Below, piece after piece: positions 7,267 to 16,671 of a DNA stretch of 64,000 nucleotides. Position numbers and translations under genes: made by a program. This DNA is from a virus: the IMG/VR virus record IMGVR_UViG_3300032893_000005, positions 90,092-154,091 of that record. One strand, written 5' to 3'. Each line of letters opens with the position of its first letter. Positions within the stretch are counted from its first letter, which is position 1. The notes under the pieces were generated by a model, which ran no database searches, was not told the origin of the DNA, and was given only the letters and a program-made list of their open reading frames with translations.

Positions 7267-9903
7267 TTACCTCTCCCTCACGGTGAGTATGCGAGCGCCG
7301 ATGTTGCCTGTACTCGTGTTTACAAACCAGTACAGGTCTACCTTGTGATAGCCAGGGGCAACCTGAACGATGAAACTGTCAGTAATGGTAGAACCGGCTG
7401 TTCCCACCGCACTAGCCTTAGAGTTACCCACCGCAACACCGTCTACGTAAACTTGGAGGTTAACTGAGTCTCCAGCACCACCGCTGTTGGAGACGACGGC
7501 GGAGTAGCTTATGTCTAACGGTCCCCCGTTCGTCTTGATGGTGCATGATAGGTCGGGAACAGGGATTGCTGTAGTAGACGTCGTGGTCGGCGTTGCCGTG
7601 ACTCCAACTGCCTGCGACCACGCCTTCACTGCAGGCAAAGCATCCTTGACCGGAGTTGACTTTCGGTTATCGCTGATCGAGTTAGATCCAATGTTCAGGG
7701 TGTTCTGGAGATCCGCGTAGACGTTCGGCTTGTACGAGTGGATCGGAACGATGAGTTGGATGTCCGGGAAGAAGAAGCTTCCAGTTCCAGCACTCCTCTG
7801 GATGGTGATCGTGTGGATGCCTAAGCTTAGTCCAGAGATCGAGATGCGACCGGGGATCAGTCCAGTTGCAGTAGTGGTGGTGTACGTTCCACCACCGCCG
7901 TTGCTCATGTTCTGAAGGGCAGTTGCGGTAGCATACAGACTTCCGTCAACGGAGACCTGAACGCTGAACGTGCCTCCGACGGAGTTTTCTACGGTTAATA
8001 CTGCCCCAGTACCGAAGAAAGTGTACGATGCTGGTTGGCTGTTGTTGGTGGAAGTACTCGTGTCCCATCCAGAGGGGTACGTGGTGCTCGACTGTATCGT
8101 CCAGTTGGCACCCGTGTAGACAAACTCTCTGGCAATGCTCTTGTACAGTGTTCCCTGAGCTAAGATGAGAGCACCGTTCGCAGTGTTGTCTGTGAGTGCA
8201 GAAGTGCTGAAGTTTGCCATCACGTTGTAGTCAGCAATCTCCACGGTTCCAGAAGGAAGCGAAGGCTTCTTGGGCTGGTAAACCATGAACTTGACTATGC
8301 CGCCTAAACCGCTGGTAACAGCAGTCAGGGTGAGCTTAAACGTGTGGCTGCCGTAGGGCAGTCCAGACACGACCTTTACGATCTGTGTTCCACTAGTCGG
8401 CAAGGTGATGGCAGCCGCAGTGCTACCGTCGATTGCGTAGGTAAAGCTTGCTCCCACTAACGAAGACGCGGTGTACTGTATGTCAAGGCCAGTGCCGACG
8501 AACGTCAGGATATGGCTCTGCGATGAAGCGCTGTGCCCTAGCGCATCATAGCCGTTGATGGCTGAAAAGTTACAACCAGTCGACGATAACGTGGTCGTAC
8601 CGTCGTCCAAGGTAAATGCGGCAACTTGGCTACCCGACACTCTGCTGAAGTCGTCAGTGCGGCCTGCACCAAACTCACGCGGGAAGTATGTTTTAGCAAC
8701 TTCTTCGTTCGTGTGGTCCGCAGATGTCAAGAGTGCAGAAGAGGTGTTGACTGCCTGCCACGCACTTCCGATAGACCCGTCACCGTTCTGGTAGACCAGG
8801 ACTCGTCCGCCTCTGGTGCCGGTAGCGATAGCGTTGTACGCGAACGTAGACTGAGCAGAAGTGGTGTACTTCTTCCCTTGAACGTACCCAACACCAGGGC
8901 TAACCGTGATGTTCGATGACTCGTTCAAGAACTCAAAGCCCTGAACCCCGATCTGGACTGCGGACGTGAAGTTGATCTTTACGGTGTGAATGCCGAGGGT
9001 AAGGCCGGAGACCGCCTTGATGATCCCGTCCGATGCGTAGTTCCTTCCAGAGAGCACGTTTGAGAACGAGCTGCTCCAGATGTTAGCCCCAGCGGCACCG
9101 CCGTCGGTCGCAACGGTGATGGTCGCTGCCGCACTGCCGATCGCAAACAGGCAGTTCAGGCCAGTCCCGTAGAAGGTAACTTCGATGTAGTCAGAGCCAG
9201 AAGTTGACGGTAAGATGTAGAGGCCGGAAGTAGTAGCTCCGCTGTTCGTCCAGTTACCGACGAACCTTACTTGTCCGAAGGTATCGTTGATTAAGCCAGA
9301 GACCGTCTCCCCGTTTGGACCATACTCGTTTTGAATCTGAAAGATCGACTGAGAAGGTATGCGTTCAACGCCCATCCTCGCCTTCAAGTTCTGGGAAAGG
9401 TCAGCCATCGAAGCGCGGTTGGTTATGGTCGAGTAGAACGTGCCAGCAGCCGGAGTTCCGGTAGTGGTAGTGGCGGTTATCGTACTGTCAGTCTGACTGA
9501 CGAAGCCCTGGAAGCCAGACGCCATCTCAGCATAGAGCTGAGTGAACCGGTTGTCGGTCAGGAACTCAGACTCCTTCTTCAAGCCCAGCTTGTAAGCGAG
9601 GATGTTCAGGTTAGCGGGCAAGTTGTAGTTGAGCGTAACCTGCGAAGAGGTGTTGTCAGAGGCGATGCTGGTGAAGGTGTAGTCGTTCGACGAGCCGAGC
9701 GTGAGAAGCTTGCCATCTACGTACAGCAAGAACTGGTCAGTCAGGGACTGGTCGATGCTGAAGGTCATGTTGATGACGTTCTGGTTAGCGGTCGACGTCG
9801 CCGTGTACTTCGAGAGGACCGGTTGGATCGGCGAGTACGGGAGGTCGTTGGTCGTCGTCCGCTTGACCGTGCCTTTGGGATTTAGTACTTGTGATGCTGG
9901 CAT
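7267..9903 (-). CDS. Large tail-fibre protein with repeated beta-sandwich domains
   Basis: This 878-aa fibre has a short N-terminal module with Y-V-D-G-K-L-L-T and N-D-Y-T-F-T that resembles the 'NGQxLxxxxDY' module of the 13670-13972 gene. Three related domains follow at residues about 210-325, 450-545 and 600-720. Each has a G-T-G-L-type strand, a D-G-G or D-G-S turn and a terminal G-x-H-T-x-x-I strand. A fourth, diverged copy forms the C-terminus (G-Y-H-K-V-D-L-Y). The pattern is that of carbohydrate-binding jelly-roll modules. It is likely a receptor-binding fibre; the glycan target cannot be inferred. Confidence 0.8.
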   Translation of the reverse strand: MPASQVLNPKGTVKRTTTNDLPYSPIQPVLSKYTATSTANQNVINMTFSIDQSLTDQFLLYVDGKLLTLGSSNDYTFTSIASDNTSSQVTLNYNLPANLNILAYKLGLKKESEFLTDNRFTQLYAEMASGFQGFVSQTDSTITATTTTGTPAAGTFYSTITNRASMADLSQNLKARMGVERIPSQSIFQIQNEYGPNGETVSGLINDTFGQVRFVGNWTNSGATTSGLYILPSTSGSDYIEVTFYGTGLNCLFAIGSAAATITVATDGGAAGANIWSSSFSNVLSGRNYASDGIIKAVSGLTLGIHTVKINFTSAVQIGVQGFEFLNESSNITVSPGVGYVQGKKYTTSAQSTFAYNAIATGTRGGRVLVYQNGDGSIGSAWQAVNTSSALLTSADHTNEEVAKTYFPREFGAGRTDDFSRVSGSQVAAFTLDDGTTTLSSTGCNFSAINGYDALGHSASSQSHILTFVGTGLDIQYTASSLVGASFTYAIDGSTAAAITLPTSGTQIVKVVSGLPYGSHTFKLTLTAVTSGLGGIVKFMVYQPKKPSLPSGTVEIADYNVMANFSTSALTDNTANGALILAQGTLYKSIAREFVYTGANWTIQSSTTYPSGWDTSTSTNNSQPASYTFFGTGAVLTVENSVGGTFSVQVSVDGSLYATATALQNMSNGGGGTYTTTTATGLIPGRISISGLSLGIHTITIQRSAGTGSFFFPDIQLIVPIHSYKPNVYADLQNTLNIGSNSISDNRKSTPVKDALPAVKAWSQAVGVTATPTTTSTTAIPVPDLSCTIKTNGGPLDISYSAVVSNSGGAGDSVNLQVYVDGVAVGNSKASAVGTAGSTITDSFIVQVAPGYHKVDLYWFVNTSTGNIGARILTVRER

Positions 9904-9913
9904 GTCTTATCCT

Positions 9914-11029
9914 TTATAGTCCGCAGTCAACTGTCCAGTGAGCGGTATAGAAGTGTCCGGCAGTAAGAACAGCACCGCCCTCTATCGTCACGTAGTTCTC
10001 TCCCCAGTTGAAGTTGGTGGGAGTGATCGACGTATCGCTGGAAGAGTTGTTGTCGTGAACCTTGCCAGCGGTACCAGTAGTGTCCGAGTAGAACTGCACC
10101 AGAGTGTATGTTCCAGGAAGGCGCTTAGGTACCTTGAACCAGGCCTTACCACCGTCACTCATCGTTTGAGTATCGGTAGCGATGTTGCGGTAACATCCAT
10201 TTTCGTTGGCGGTGCCAGGAGCAACTCCTTGCGGATAGCTCTTCTCGTAGTAGCGCTGACACAGCGCAAGCTCTTGCTGGATGCTTCTGCCGTTGCGAGC
10301 AAACCCAGTCGCCGAGAAGCCCAAGGGTCCTTCGACGATCGAGAACTGAGCAATCTGGAAAGTTGCGCTGCTGGTAGCCATCCAGTTCGTGGCAGAAGAA
10401 GCAACTACGTAGCTGCCAGCCTGCCAAGAGTTGAGGGTAGAAGTCGCGTACGTGGTTCCGGCATAACTTCCTATGTCGACGTACAGTGCGTTCGTGTTGT
10501 CGAAGTTCCACGTGCCAACAGTGTCCATCTGGACTGAGATAGAAATAAACTGCCACGTACTGGCTCCGTTGATGGTAAACGTAGTGACGTAGCTTCTGTT
10601 GGTAGACCCATTTCTAAGAGCGAACGAGTAAGTTCCAGTTACGGAAGCTTGAGCCCAGAACCCAAAGGTCACTGTTTTTTGATGGATCTTCTCAAAGTCT
10701 AGCCCTTCCATTCGGTACTGACAAACCTCTACGTAGTCCGAGGCTGCGAAGGATGCTATCCCCGTAACCATCGTTGCCAGTAAGCTGTACGTACTCTGAA
10801 ATCCTGACTGGGCTACGGTAGGTATCGTAGCAGACCTAGCTATCGAGTAGTTCTTAACAGTTGATCCTCCAGAATCGTAGGTGAACATGTCGGCGGCATA
10901 TCCAGAAGTTGTGGTCGCAGTGTTGACCGTCGTGGTGCTACCCTCGACGCGCTGCCAGAAGTCGAAGGCACCGTTGATCGCCAGGTTCCTGATCTCAGAT
11001 GGTGTATGTGCGCCTATGATCTTACTCAT
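9914..11029 (-). CDS. Tail fibre with 'NGAFDFWQR / CQRYYEKSY' architecture
   Basis: This 371-aa protein begins near N-L-A-I-N-G-A-F-D-F-W-Q-R, followed by a beta-sandwich of about 200 residues. A short helix-strand motif, L-A-L-C-Q-R-Y-Y-E-K-S-Y, comes next (about residue 260), then a beta-rich tip of about 100 residues. I recognise this order from many phage fibre and collar proteins, where the first part resembles a carbohydrate-binding module. The adjacent upstream gene (11038-13659) ends with the same architecture, so the two are paralogous at their C-termini. It is likely a receptor-binding subunit. Confidence 0.8.
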   Translation of the reverse strand: MSKIIGAHTPSEIRNLAINGAFDFWQRVEGSTTTVNTATTTSGYAADMFTYDSGGSTVKNYSIARSATIPTVAQSGFQSTYSLLATMVTGIASFAASDYVEVCQYRMEGLDFEKIHQKTVTFGFWAQASVTGTYSFALRNGSTNRSYVTTFTINGASTWQFISISVQMDTVGTWNFDNTNALYVDIGSYAGTTYATSTLNSWQAGSYVVASSATNWMATSSATFQIAQFSIVEGPLGFSATGFARNGRSIQQELALCQRYYEKSYPQGVAPGTANENGCYRNIATDTQTMSDGGKAWFKVPKRLPGTYTLVQFYSDTTGTAGKVHDNNSSSDTSITPTNFNWGENYVTIEGGAVLTAGHFYTAHWTVDCGL

Positions 11030-11037
11030 GTTTCACC

Positions 11038-13659
11038 TTAAATCTCCGCGTCCGCAGTCCAATGGATTTTATACGCAGTTTGCGCCGCTGGCGTGACGGA
11101 AGTACCAATAGTTACACTACCTAGTCCCACTGTCAATATAGATGATGCTATTGAAGCGCTGTTTGTACTAGTTTCCCAGGATGCTCCACCCGAGACAGGA
11201 TTGATACCGGTAACTGTCGGTGAAGCTCTCTTCTCTGCCTTGAAGCCAACTGACACTAATAGACCACCGGTAACATTTGTACCGATTGACCACCAACTTG
11301 CTGTATCTACGACTGTACCTGGAGCTGTTCCAATGTCATAACTCTTCTCGTAGTAGCGCTGACAGAGAGCAACTTCTTCACCAAAGTACCGTCCAGCTCT
11401 GGCAAATGTCATGGCAGTAGCGCCGATGTTGACTTCAGCTTGTTCAACCACGAACCCGTTGTTGAGCGCGTACAAGTTGCCGCTTGATACTCCAGTGATA
11501 CGAACCCTGATGCCTATCACGCCGCTCGCCGTTGGAGTGTTACCGCTGTTCTGGTTGAGCAGAGAAGCGAGCGTGAAGCCTGACGAGTTGACGGTGACAA
11601 GCTGCTCAGTTCCGAAGAACAAGGTCGGCTTGATCTCAGAAGTGGCGTAGGCGAACTGGATACCGACCTGGTTCACGTTGCCGAGAGCCTTGACGTACAT
11701 GCTGGCCGAGATGCTCTGGTTTATGAGGTCGATCGACATCGGGTTCTCTATCACCTGGTAAAGCTCGGTCACGTTCGCTTGCGAAGCTGTCGGGGCGGTC
11801 GTGATCTGAACAGAGCATCCATACTTGGAACCGGGCAAGGTGCCTGTAACTTGTGACATCGTGATGACGCCAGAAGTTCCGAGGCCGTTCTTCACGTACC
11901 ATCGATCGGCTGCGACGTAGGACGAGCTGCCGTTTGCGATCGTAGCCGAAGTCTGACGCTGCCACAGGTCGAAGGCGCCGTTGATCAAGTAGTTCTTGAG
12001 GCCGTTGGTCTGAAGCTGAGTGATAGCGGTCGAGTTCTGACTCGATACGTCAACGACCTGAACACGGTAGACGATCATGAAGTCAAGTGCCAGTGAGCTG
12101 TAATCCTTGTCGAGCTGGATGATGGTCGAGCTGACCTCAGTGTAGTAACCGTCAGAGGTCGGGACAGAACCAGCGACGTAGCGCGGGAGCATCTGACCGT
12201 TGACGTAGACGTCGAGGATGCCGTAAGCGTTTCCTGAGTTCACGCCGATCGGGTACTGAAGACCGCCGGTCAAGGCGATCTGTGTCTTACCACCTACGAC
12301 GGACAAGGTGCAGTTGATGGGAGAAGTCGAGCTGTTAGTTACACCGTAAGCAGACCAGAGGGTAGCGCCTGAGGCAGAGCCCAGAGCCTTCTGCATGAAG
12401 GCTTCGTAGTTGAGCAAGTTGACGAAGCCGGTGCCAGAAGACCTTGCCGAGAAGAAGCGGAGGTAGAGGCTCGTTCCCGAAGTCGGGGCCACGTCGCTCT
12501 GCATCTGGTCGGTCGTGTTCGTAGTGCGAGTCTGGAGGGTCATCCAGTTCGTGTTGTCGGTTGATCCTACGTAAGCGCAGAACGGAGCAACGTCGGGCGT
12601 CCAGAGGTTTGATCCAGAGGCCGCGTTGTCCTCGTAGTCCACCATGATCTCGGAGAACGCAGTAGAGCCGAAGGAGGCAGAGATCGCTGCGGCAGTCGAG
12701 TTCGCGTTGTAGTTGTAGATGTCAACCGTGTGGACGCACTGCGACACGCAGCAAGCCACAGCGCTCGGGTTAGAGGCAAAGGCCGACTCGATCGTGAAGG
12801 GGGTTCCCGCACCACCGTCGGAGTTGATCGATCCGATGACCGTGATCTTCCTGACCTCGCCAGTCACCAAGTTGATGACGACGTCACCAGCAGCGACCGT
12901 GAAGGCAGGTCCTGATCCACCGCTGATGTGCATGGTAACAGAAGTGTTGGCGGTTATCGTGCGCGATGCGTCGTAGTTGATCGTGTACATCTGCTTCGCG
13001 GCGTTGTACGAAGCGTTGGTGAAGCCAGTGTTCGCGTTGACGGCAGATACGGAGTTGGTCGGGCCTTCGGTGAAGGGCTCGATGAACACGGCACGGAACT
13101 GGAGGGTGTCCAGGTCGGAGCCAGAACCACTGGTACCGGAGCCTCCGCCTTGACCAAGGCGAAGCGTCTGACCAGCGTTCTGGGCGAAGCCGTTGCGCCA
13201 GTACAAGCGCTGGGTTCCGTCAGCAGCGTCTACGCGCTTGGCGATCAGGAAGACTTCCTGGTTCGCGTTGACCGCAGCAGACAGCGCAGAGCCGTTGGTG
13301 ACGATCGAGAGCGTTGCGGTTCCAGCCGTGCGGTTTAGGACCGCGACGAGCATGTCGCCGGAGTTCGTGAAGTTCTGGGAAGAAGAACCGAGGCTAATGA
13401 CCTGGGGTACAGCGCCAGAGATCTTCTGGTTGACTGTGATCTTGAGGTTGTCAGTGAACTGGACCTGAGTGCCGGTGAACGTGATGGTACCGCCGTCTGT
13501 CAGGAGGATGTTTCGATCCTCGAACAGCTTGCCCATCTCTCCGTCTATGTTAGAGAGGAGGGTGTCGACGCCGGTGTTCGCCGCGTTGCCGATCATGGAC
13601 GGAGTACTTCTCAGTATACTCTGCCTGATGTCCTGATTCGTTGTTCCTGGTCCTGGCAT
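11038..13659 (-). CDS. Large tail fibre, C-terminal paralogue of the 371-aa fibre
   Basis: This 873-aa protein starts with a 'D-Q-D-I-R-Q-S-I-L-R' helix and a strand-turn region, then beta-rich stretches. A module with Y-V-N-G-Q-M-L-P-R lies around residue 485. The C-terminal 330 residues repeat the neighbour's architecture: L-I-N-G-A-F-D-L-W-Q-R near 540 and A-L-C-Q-R-Y-Y-E-K-S-Y near 760. It is probably a multi-domain side fibre whose tip shares ancestry with the next gene's product. It is separated from that gene by 8 nt and is co-transcribed. Confidence 0.8.
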   Translation of the reverse strand: MPGPGTTNQDIRQSILRSTPSMIGNAANTGVDTLLSNIDGEMGKLFEDRNILLTDGGTITFTGTQVQFTDNLKITVNQKISGAVPQVISLGSSSQNFTNSGDMLVAVLNRTAGTATLSIVTNGSALSAAVNANQEVFLIAKRVDAADGTQRLYWRNGFAQNAGQTLRLGQGGGSGTSGSGSDLDTLQFRAVFIEPFTEGPTNSVSAVNANTGFTNASYNAAKQMYTINYDASRTITANTSVTMHISGGSGPAFTVAAGDVVINLVTGEVRKITVIGSINSDGGAGTPFTIESAFASNPSAVACCVSQCVHTVDIYNYNANSTAAAISASFGSTAFSEIMVDYEDNAASGSNLWTPDVAPFCAYVGSTDNTNWMTLQTRTTNTTDQMQSDVAPTSGTSLYLRFFSARSSGTGFVNLLNYEAFMQKALGSASGATLWSAYGVTNSSTSPINCTLSVVGGKTQIALTGGLQYPIGVNSGNAYGILDVYVNGQMLPRYVAGSVPTSDGYYTEVSSTIIQLDKDYSSLALDFMIVYRVQVVDVSSQNSTAITQLQTNGLKNYLINGAFDLWQRQTSATIANGSSSYVAADRWYVKNGLGTSGVITMSQVTGTLPGSKYGCSVQITTAPTASQANVTELYQVIENPMSIDLINQSISASMYVKALGNVNQVGIQFAYATSEIKPTLFFGTEQLVTVNSSGFTLASLLNQNSGNTPTASGVIGIRVRITGVSSGNLYALNNGFVVEQAEVNIGATAMTFARAGRYFGEEVALCQRYYEKSYDIGTAPGTVVDTASWWSIGTNVTGGLLVSVGFKAEKRASPTVTGINPVSGGASWETSTNSASIASSILTVGLGSVTIGTSVTPAAQTAYKIHWTADAEI

Positions 13660-13669
13660 GTTTTCCTCT

Positions 13670-13972
13670 TTACGGTGACCTGTCGACTCGGAAGTCTACC
13701 AAGTCTCCGACTACTAAGTTGAACGTGAACGTGACTTGCGTCTTGGTGCCTGATCCCACGTAGTTGTAGTCAGCGCTGGGTTCTAGGCGTTGGCCGTTGA
13801 AGTAGACCTGAAGCTCAGCTCCCACGTAAGATCCGCTTGCTGGGAGAGTGACTGCGGTACCCGAAGTGATCGGCGATGCGACCGTGTACCGCTGGTCGTA
13901 GACTGGCACGTAGACGTTAGCCGCCTGGGACCTAGGAAACCCGTTTACTAGGGCTAGAAAGGTCCCTGACAT
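13670..13972 (-). CDS. Stand-alone 'NGQ' fibre module protein
   Basis: This 100-aa protein consists almost entirely of one module: G-T-A-V-T-L-P, then Y-V-G-A-E-L-Q-V-Y-F-N-G-Q-R-L-E, then D-Y-N-Y-V-G-S-G, and a final L-V-V-G-D-L-V-D-F-R-V-D. The same module is embedded in 17106-20192 and 11038-13659, and a weaker copy is seen in 7267-9903. It may be a fibre joint or adaptor. Its ATG overlaps the stop of the preceding fibre gene (TAATG). Confidence 0.75.
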   Translation of the reverse strand: MSGTFLALVNGFPRSQAANVYVPVYDQRYTVASPITSGTAVTLPASGSYVGAELQVYFNGQRLEPSADYNYVGSGTKTQVTFTFNLVVGDLVDFRVDRSP

Positions 13973-16362
13973 TAGTTGACTCCAACAGGCACCGCATCCA
14001 CGTCAACGACGTTCGTAGACTTCACTATGCCGAGGCGAGTGATCGCTTGGCCAGTAGTCGACGGTGCAGTGTTACTCCAAGCACCTGCGGCCTGAAGGAA
14101 GAACGGCTTGCCCTGGTCGTTGGTAGCGAACGCAGTGTCGCTCGAGCCGAGGGTAAGAAGTCCCTTACGAACGACCGTGATGCTGTTACCAGCAGACACG
14201 GAGGTCGGGTTGTTGAACAGACCGATGACGTAGAACTCGTCGTAGGTTGAAGTGTCGATGTCGGCAGCGTACACCCGGCCAGCAGTCTCGCCGTTCTGAA
14301 CGATGGCTCTGCGGATTGCGTACGTCGTATTCGCGCTGAACGATTGACCGGCCACTTCGGTAGTGACCCAGGCGGGAGCGTTCTGAACGGCAGCGGCTGA
14401 ACCGTTACCGCCCGTGATGGTGAGCTGGTCGAAGACGTTGGTGTTGACCTTGGCAGCAGTAACCGCGTTGTTGACGAGGTCAGTCGACTGGATGCTGTTC
14501 GAGAGGTTCAACTTCGAGTACGCGATCGCAGCCGAGGCGTTGATGTCCGCGTTCACGATCGAGTTGCTCAAGCTCAGCTTGCTGTAGGCGATCGCGGCAG
14601 AAGGACTGACGTCGGAGTTGACGATAGAACCGGCAAGGCTTAACTTGCTGTAGGCGATCGCGGCAGAAGGACTGATGTCCGCGTTCACGATGCTGGCAGA
14701 CAGGTTCAACTTGCTGTAGGCGATCGCAGCCGAGGCGCTGACCTGGGTATTCGTGATACCGCCAGCCTTGACCTCGAGGTTGTTGCCGCTGAAGTCGATC
14801 GTGGTGCCGTCGACGTTTACGTTCAGCGTGTTACCGCTGTAGGACAGACCGTTACCGGCCAAGATCTTGGAAGGACCTGAGAAGTCAACCCACGAGAGGG
14901 TAGACGACACGTAGGTGTACGAAGATCCGTAGTGCTGAGAGCCAGGCGCGTTGACGTTGAACGCCCAGTTGTTTGCAGGCGAAGCGAACGTGTAGGCGTA
15001 AGAGCCAGGCGTTGCGTTCGTGACGGTCGCGATCGTGTTGTGGTGACCTGCGAAGCTGCCGCCAAGCTGCGCCGTGAAGGACGAGTACGTGATCGTAGAG
15101 TCGCCCGTGCCGCTGGACTTGGTGATAGTGCCGCTTGCCGGAGGATAACCGTTGCTCGTCGCAACTAGCGTTGTACCGCCAGCGATCGTGCTCTGGACGA
15201 TGAAGGCGTAGCCGTTAGAGTCGAGGTAGATAGCGCCAGCAGTTGCGTTCGCAGCCGTGACCGTGAACGTGAATACTTCGGGAGTGTCGATGGACACACC
15301 GAAGCGGTCGCCGACCTGCATGGCAGTCTGAGTTCCAGAGCCAAGGGGTAAGCCGTTCGAGATGTCGATCCAGTTCGCACCGTCCCACCACACGACGTGA
15401 CCAGCAAAGCCGGACCAAGCGCCCGTAGGCGATGCTCCGATGACGTAGGTCAAGCTGTAGATCGGCGATCCGGGAGGAGCGCTTAGGCTGTCGTCGGTGA
15501 TGTCTGGGTCTCTGACTGGGTTCTGCCACAGGAGGCCTGTGCTCGCAGAGGTCAACTGACCGTAGTTCACCGCGTCGTTCGGGTTCGTACCGTTCGCGAG
15601 GCCAGTGATCTTGTTGCTGTTCAGGTTGAAGTTGCCGGTAGCGGGTACTGTGCCGTCGGCCAAGAACAAGTTGCCTGACAAGATACCAGAAGCCTGGACG
15701 TAGCCAGAAGCACTCTGGATCAAGACGTCGTTGGTTGAACCACCGAGGGTAGCCAACTTCGTGTAGGCGATGGCCGCAGAGGGAGATACGTCAGAGTTGA
15801 CGATCGAGCCTGAGAGGTTCAGCTTGCTGTAGGCGATTGCCGCGCCAGCCGCGATGTTCGAGTTCGTCAGGTTCCCGAGGTCGACGTCGGCGTCGGGCAT
15901 CGTGATCGTGCGAGTGTGGCCGGTCGTGATGCCAGCAGCACTGAACGCGATCTTCTTGGTCGTGTCAGACACGTTCTCGATTCGGAAGACCGAGTCGAGG
16001 GGAGTAAGGATCGCGCCTAGGGCAGAGTCGATGCCAAGCAAAGCACCTTTGACGGTCGCAGCAGTAGGTGTGAAGTTCAGGTAGTTGTCGTAGTCACCGA
16101 TAAGGCGTGAGCCGTCGGTACCGTTGGTCGCAGCAGACAGGGAGCTGGTGCGGGTATAGACCGTGTCGTGCGTGTGGTAGGACGTGTTGACGTCGGTACC
16201 GTTCTGGAGGCTGACAAGGCGGTCTAATATAGTCTTGGTGAGTTCAGTGTTGGATACACCACCGCCTACCTTGACGGACAGCGTCACAAGCGTGTTGGCG
16301 CTTATGTCTATGCCCCTTGTTGCGGCTCCTACTAACCTGGCTAGTACGCTAATGTCTGACAT
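13972..16362 (-). CDS. Long tail fibre with SKL repeats
   Basis: This 796-aa fibre is the first gene after the motif copy at 16418. The N-terminal region has a Y-H-T-H-D metal-site-like motif near residue 62. Two blocks of a roughly 22-residue repeat (S-P-S-A-A-I-A-Y-S-K-L-N-L-S and variants, separated by S-I-V-N-S-D-V) occur at residues about 165-208 and 540-625. Such repeats are typical of trimeric fibre shafts. In between, around residues 365-435, is a copy of the 'T-A-G-A-x-Y ... S-G-T-I-T-K' module shared with the glycine-rich adhesin at 44763-46439. The C-terminal domain (about 660-796) is a likely tip. Confidence 0.8.
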   Translation of the reverse strand: MSDISVLARLVGAATRGIDISANTLVTLSVKVGGGVSNTELTKTILDRLVSLQNGTDVNTSYHTHDTVYTRTSSLSAATNGTDGSRLIGDYDNYLNFTPTAATVKGALLGIDSALGAILTPLDSVFRIENVSDTTKKIAFSAAGITTGHTRTITMPDADVDLGNLTNSNIAAGAAIAYSKLNLSGSIVNSDVSPSAAIAYTKLATLGGSTNDVLIQSASGYVQASGILSGNLFLADGTVPATGNFNLNSNKITGLANGTNPNDAVNYGQLTSASTGLLWQNPVRDPDITDDSLSAPPGSPIYSLTYVIGASPTGAWSGFAGHVVWWDGANWIDISNGLPLGSGTQTAMQVGDRFGVSIDTPEVFTFTVTAANATAGAIYLDSNGYAFIVQSTIAGGTTLVATSNGYPPASGTITKSSGTGDSTITYSSFTAQLGGSFAGHHNTIATVTNATPGSYAYTFASPANNWAFNVNAPGSQHYGSSYTYVSSTLSWVDFSGPSKILAGNGLSYSGNTLNVNVDGTTIDFSGNNLEVKAGGITNTQVSASAAIAYSKLNLSASIVNADISPSAAIAYSKLSLAGSIVNSDVSPSAAIAYSKLSLSNSIVNADINASAAIAYSKLNLSNSIQSTDLVNNAVTAAKVNTNVFDQLTITGGNGSAAAVQNAPAWVTTEVAGQSFSANTTYAIRRAIVQNGETAGRVYAADIDTSTYDEFYVIGLFNNPTSVSAGNSITVVRKGLLTLGSSDTAFATNDQGKPFFLQAAGAWSNTAPSTTGQAITRLGIVKSTNVVDVDAVPVGVN
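14491..14745 (-). repeat. Coding tandem repeat (SKL, about 66 nt, four copies)
   Basis: Four near-identical units of about 66 nt encode the 22-residue S-K-L repeat of the long fibre. Adjacent units differ by a few bases, including the shared core TGTAGGCGATCGC in three of them. The DNA-level similarity suggests recent unit duplication or gene conversion, which would allow fibre-shaft length to vary. Confidence 0.75.
15738..15866 (-). repeat. Second block of SKL coding repeats (two copies)
   Basis: Two further copies of the same 66-nt unit lie in the N-terminal third of the long fibre gene, about 1 kb away from the main block in the DNA. The copies retain the same residue frame (A-A-I-A-Y-S/T-K-L). 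The two blocks could recombine and delete the intervening domain. Confidence 0.7.
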
Positions 16363-16396
16363 CTTCTCGTTTTCCTACTTAAAAAATGATGGGAAG

Positions 16397-16660
16397 TTAG
16401 GCGGGTGTTACCTTCTGATTAAGATCTTGACCTAACTTACTGTCTTTGTTATCTTTTTCACTATCCTCAACCTCGCAGAAGTCGACGTTGAAGTTCGCGA
16501 GCTTCCAGCCGTAGGGCTTCAGGACCTTGTTGGCCTCAGCGTGGGCCTTCTTCAGGATGGCGTTCACCTGGTTACCCAGTTCTTCAGCCATCCTCATGCG
16601 CTCGCTGACTCCCATGCTTGCTAGTGGACGGGCGTTTTCTTTTACTAAGCGCTTACTCAT
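16397..16660 (-). CDS. Small helical protein
   Basis: This 87-aa protein has a long N-terminal helix (residues about 15-50, M-A-E-E-L-G-N-Q-V-N-A-I-L-K-K) followed by V-L-K-P-Y-G-W-K-L and an acidic tail. The arrangement suggests a small chaperone or connector, but no family is recognised. The C-terminal L-G-Q-D-L-N is encoded by a copy of the repeated AGATCTTAAT motif, so the last codons double as a probable promoter for the next fibre unit. Confidence 0.7.
   Translation of the reverse strand: MSKRLVKENARPLASMGVSERMRMAEELGNQVNAILKKAHAEANKVLKPYGWKLANFNVDFCEVEDSEKDNKDSKLGQDLNQKVTPA
16418..16437 (-). promoter_or_regulatory. Late-promoter-like motif, copy 1
   Basis: On the minus strand this reads GTTAGGTCAAGATCTTAATC and ends 56 nt before the start of the SKL fibre gene (16362). 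It matches the seven-copy consensus GTTAnnnnnAGATCTTAAT. It lies within the last codons of the 16397-16660 gene. It would begin the transcription unit covering the fibre cluster down to 6007. Confidence 0.6.
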
Positions 16661-16671
16661 GTGGCCCTTTC

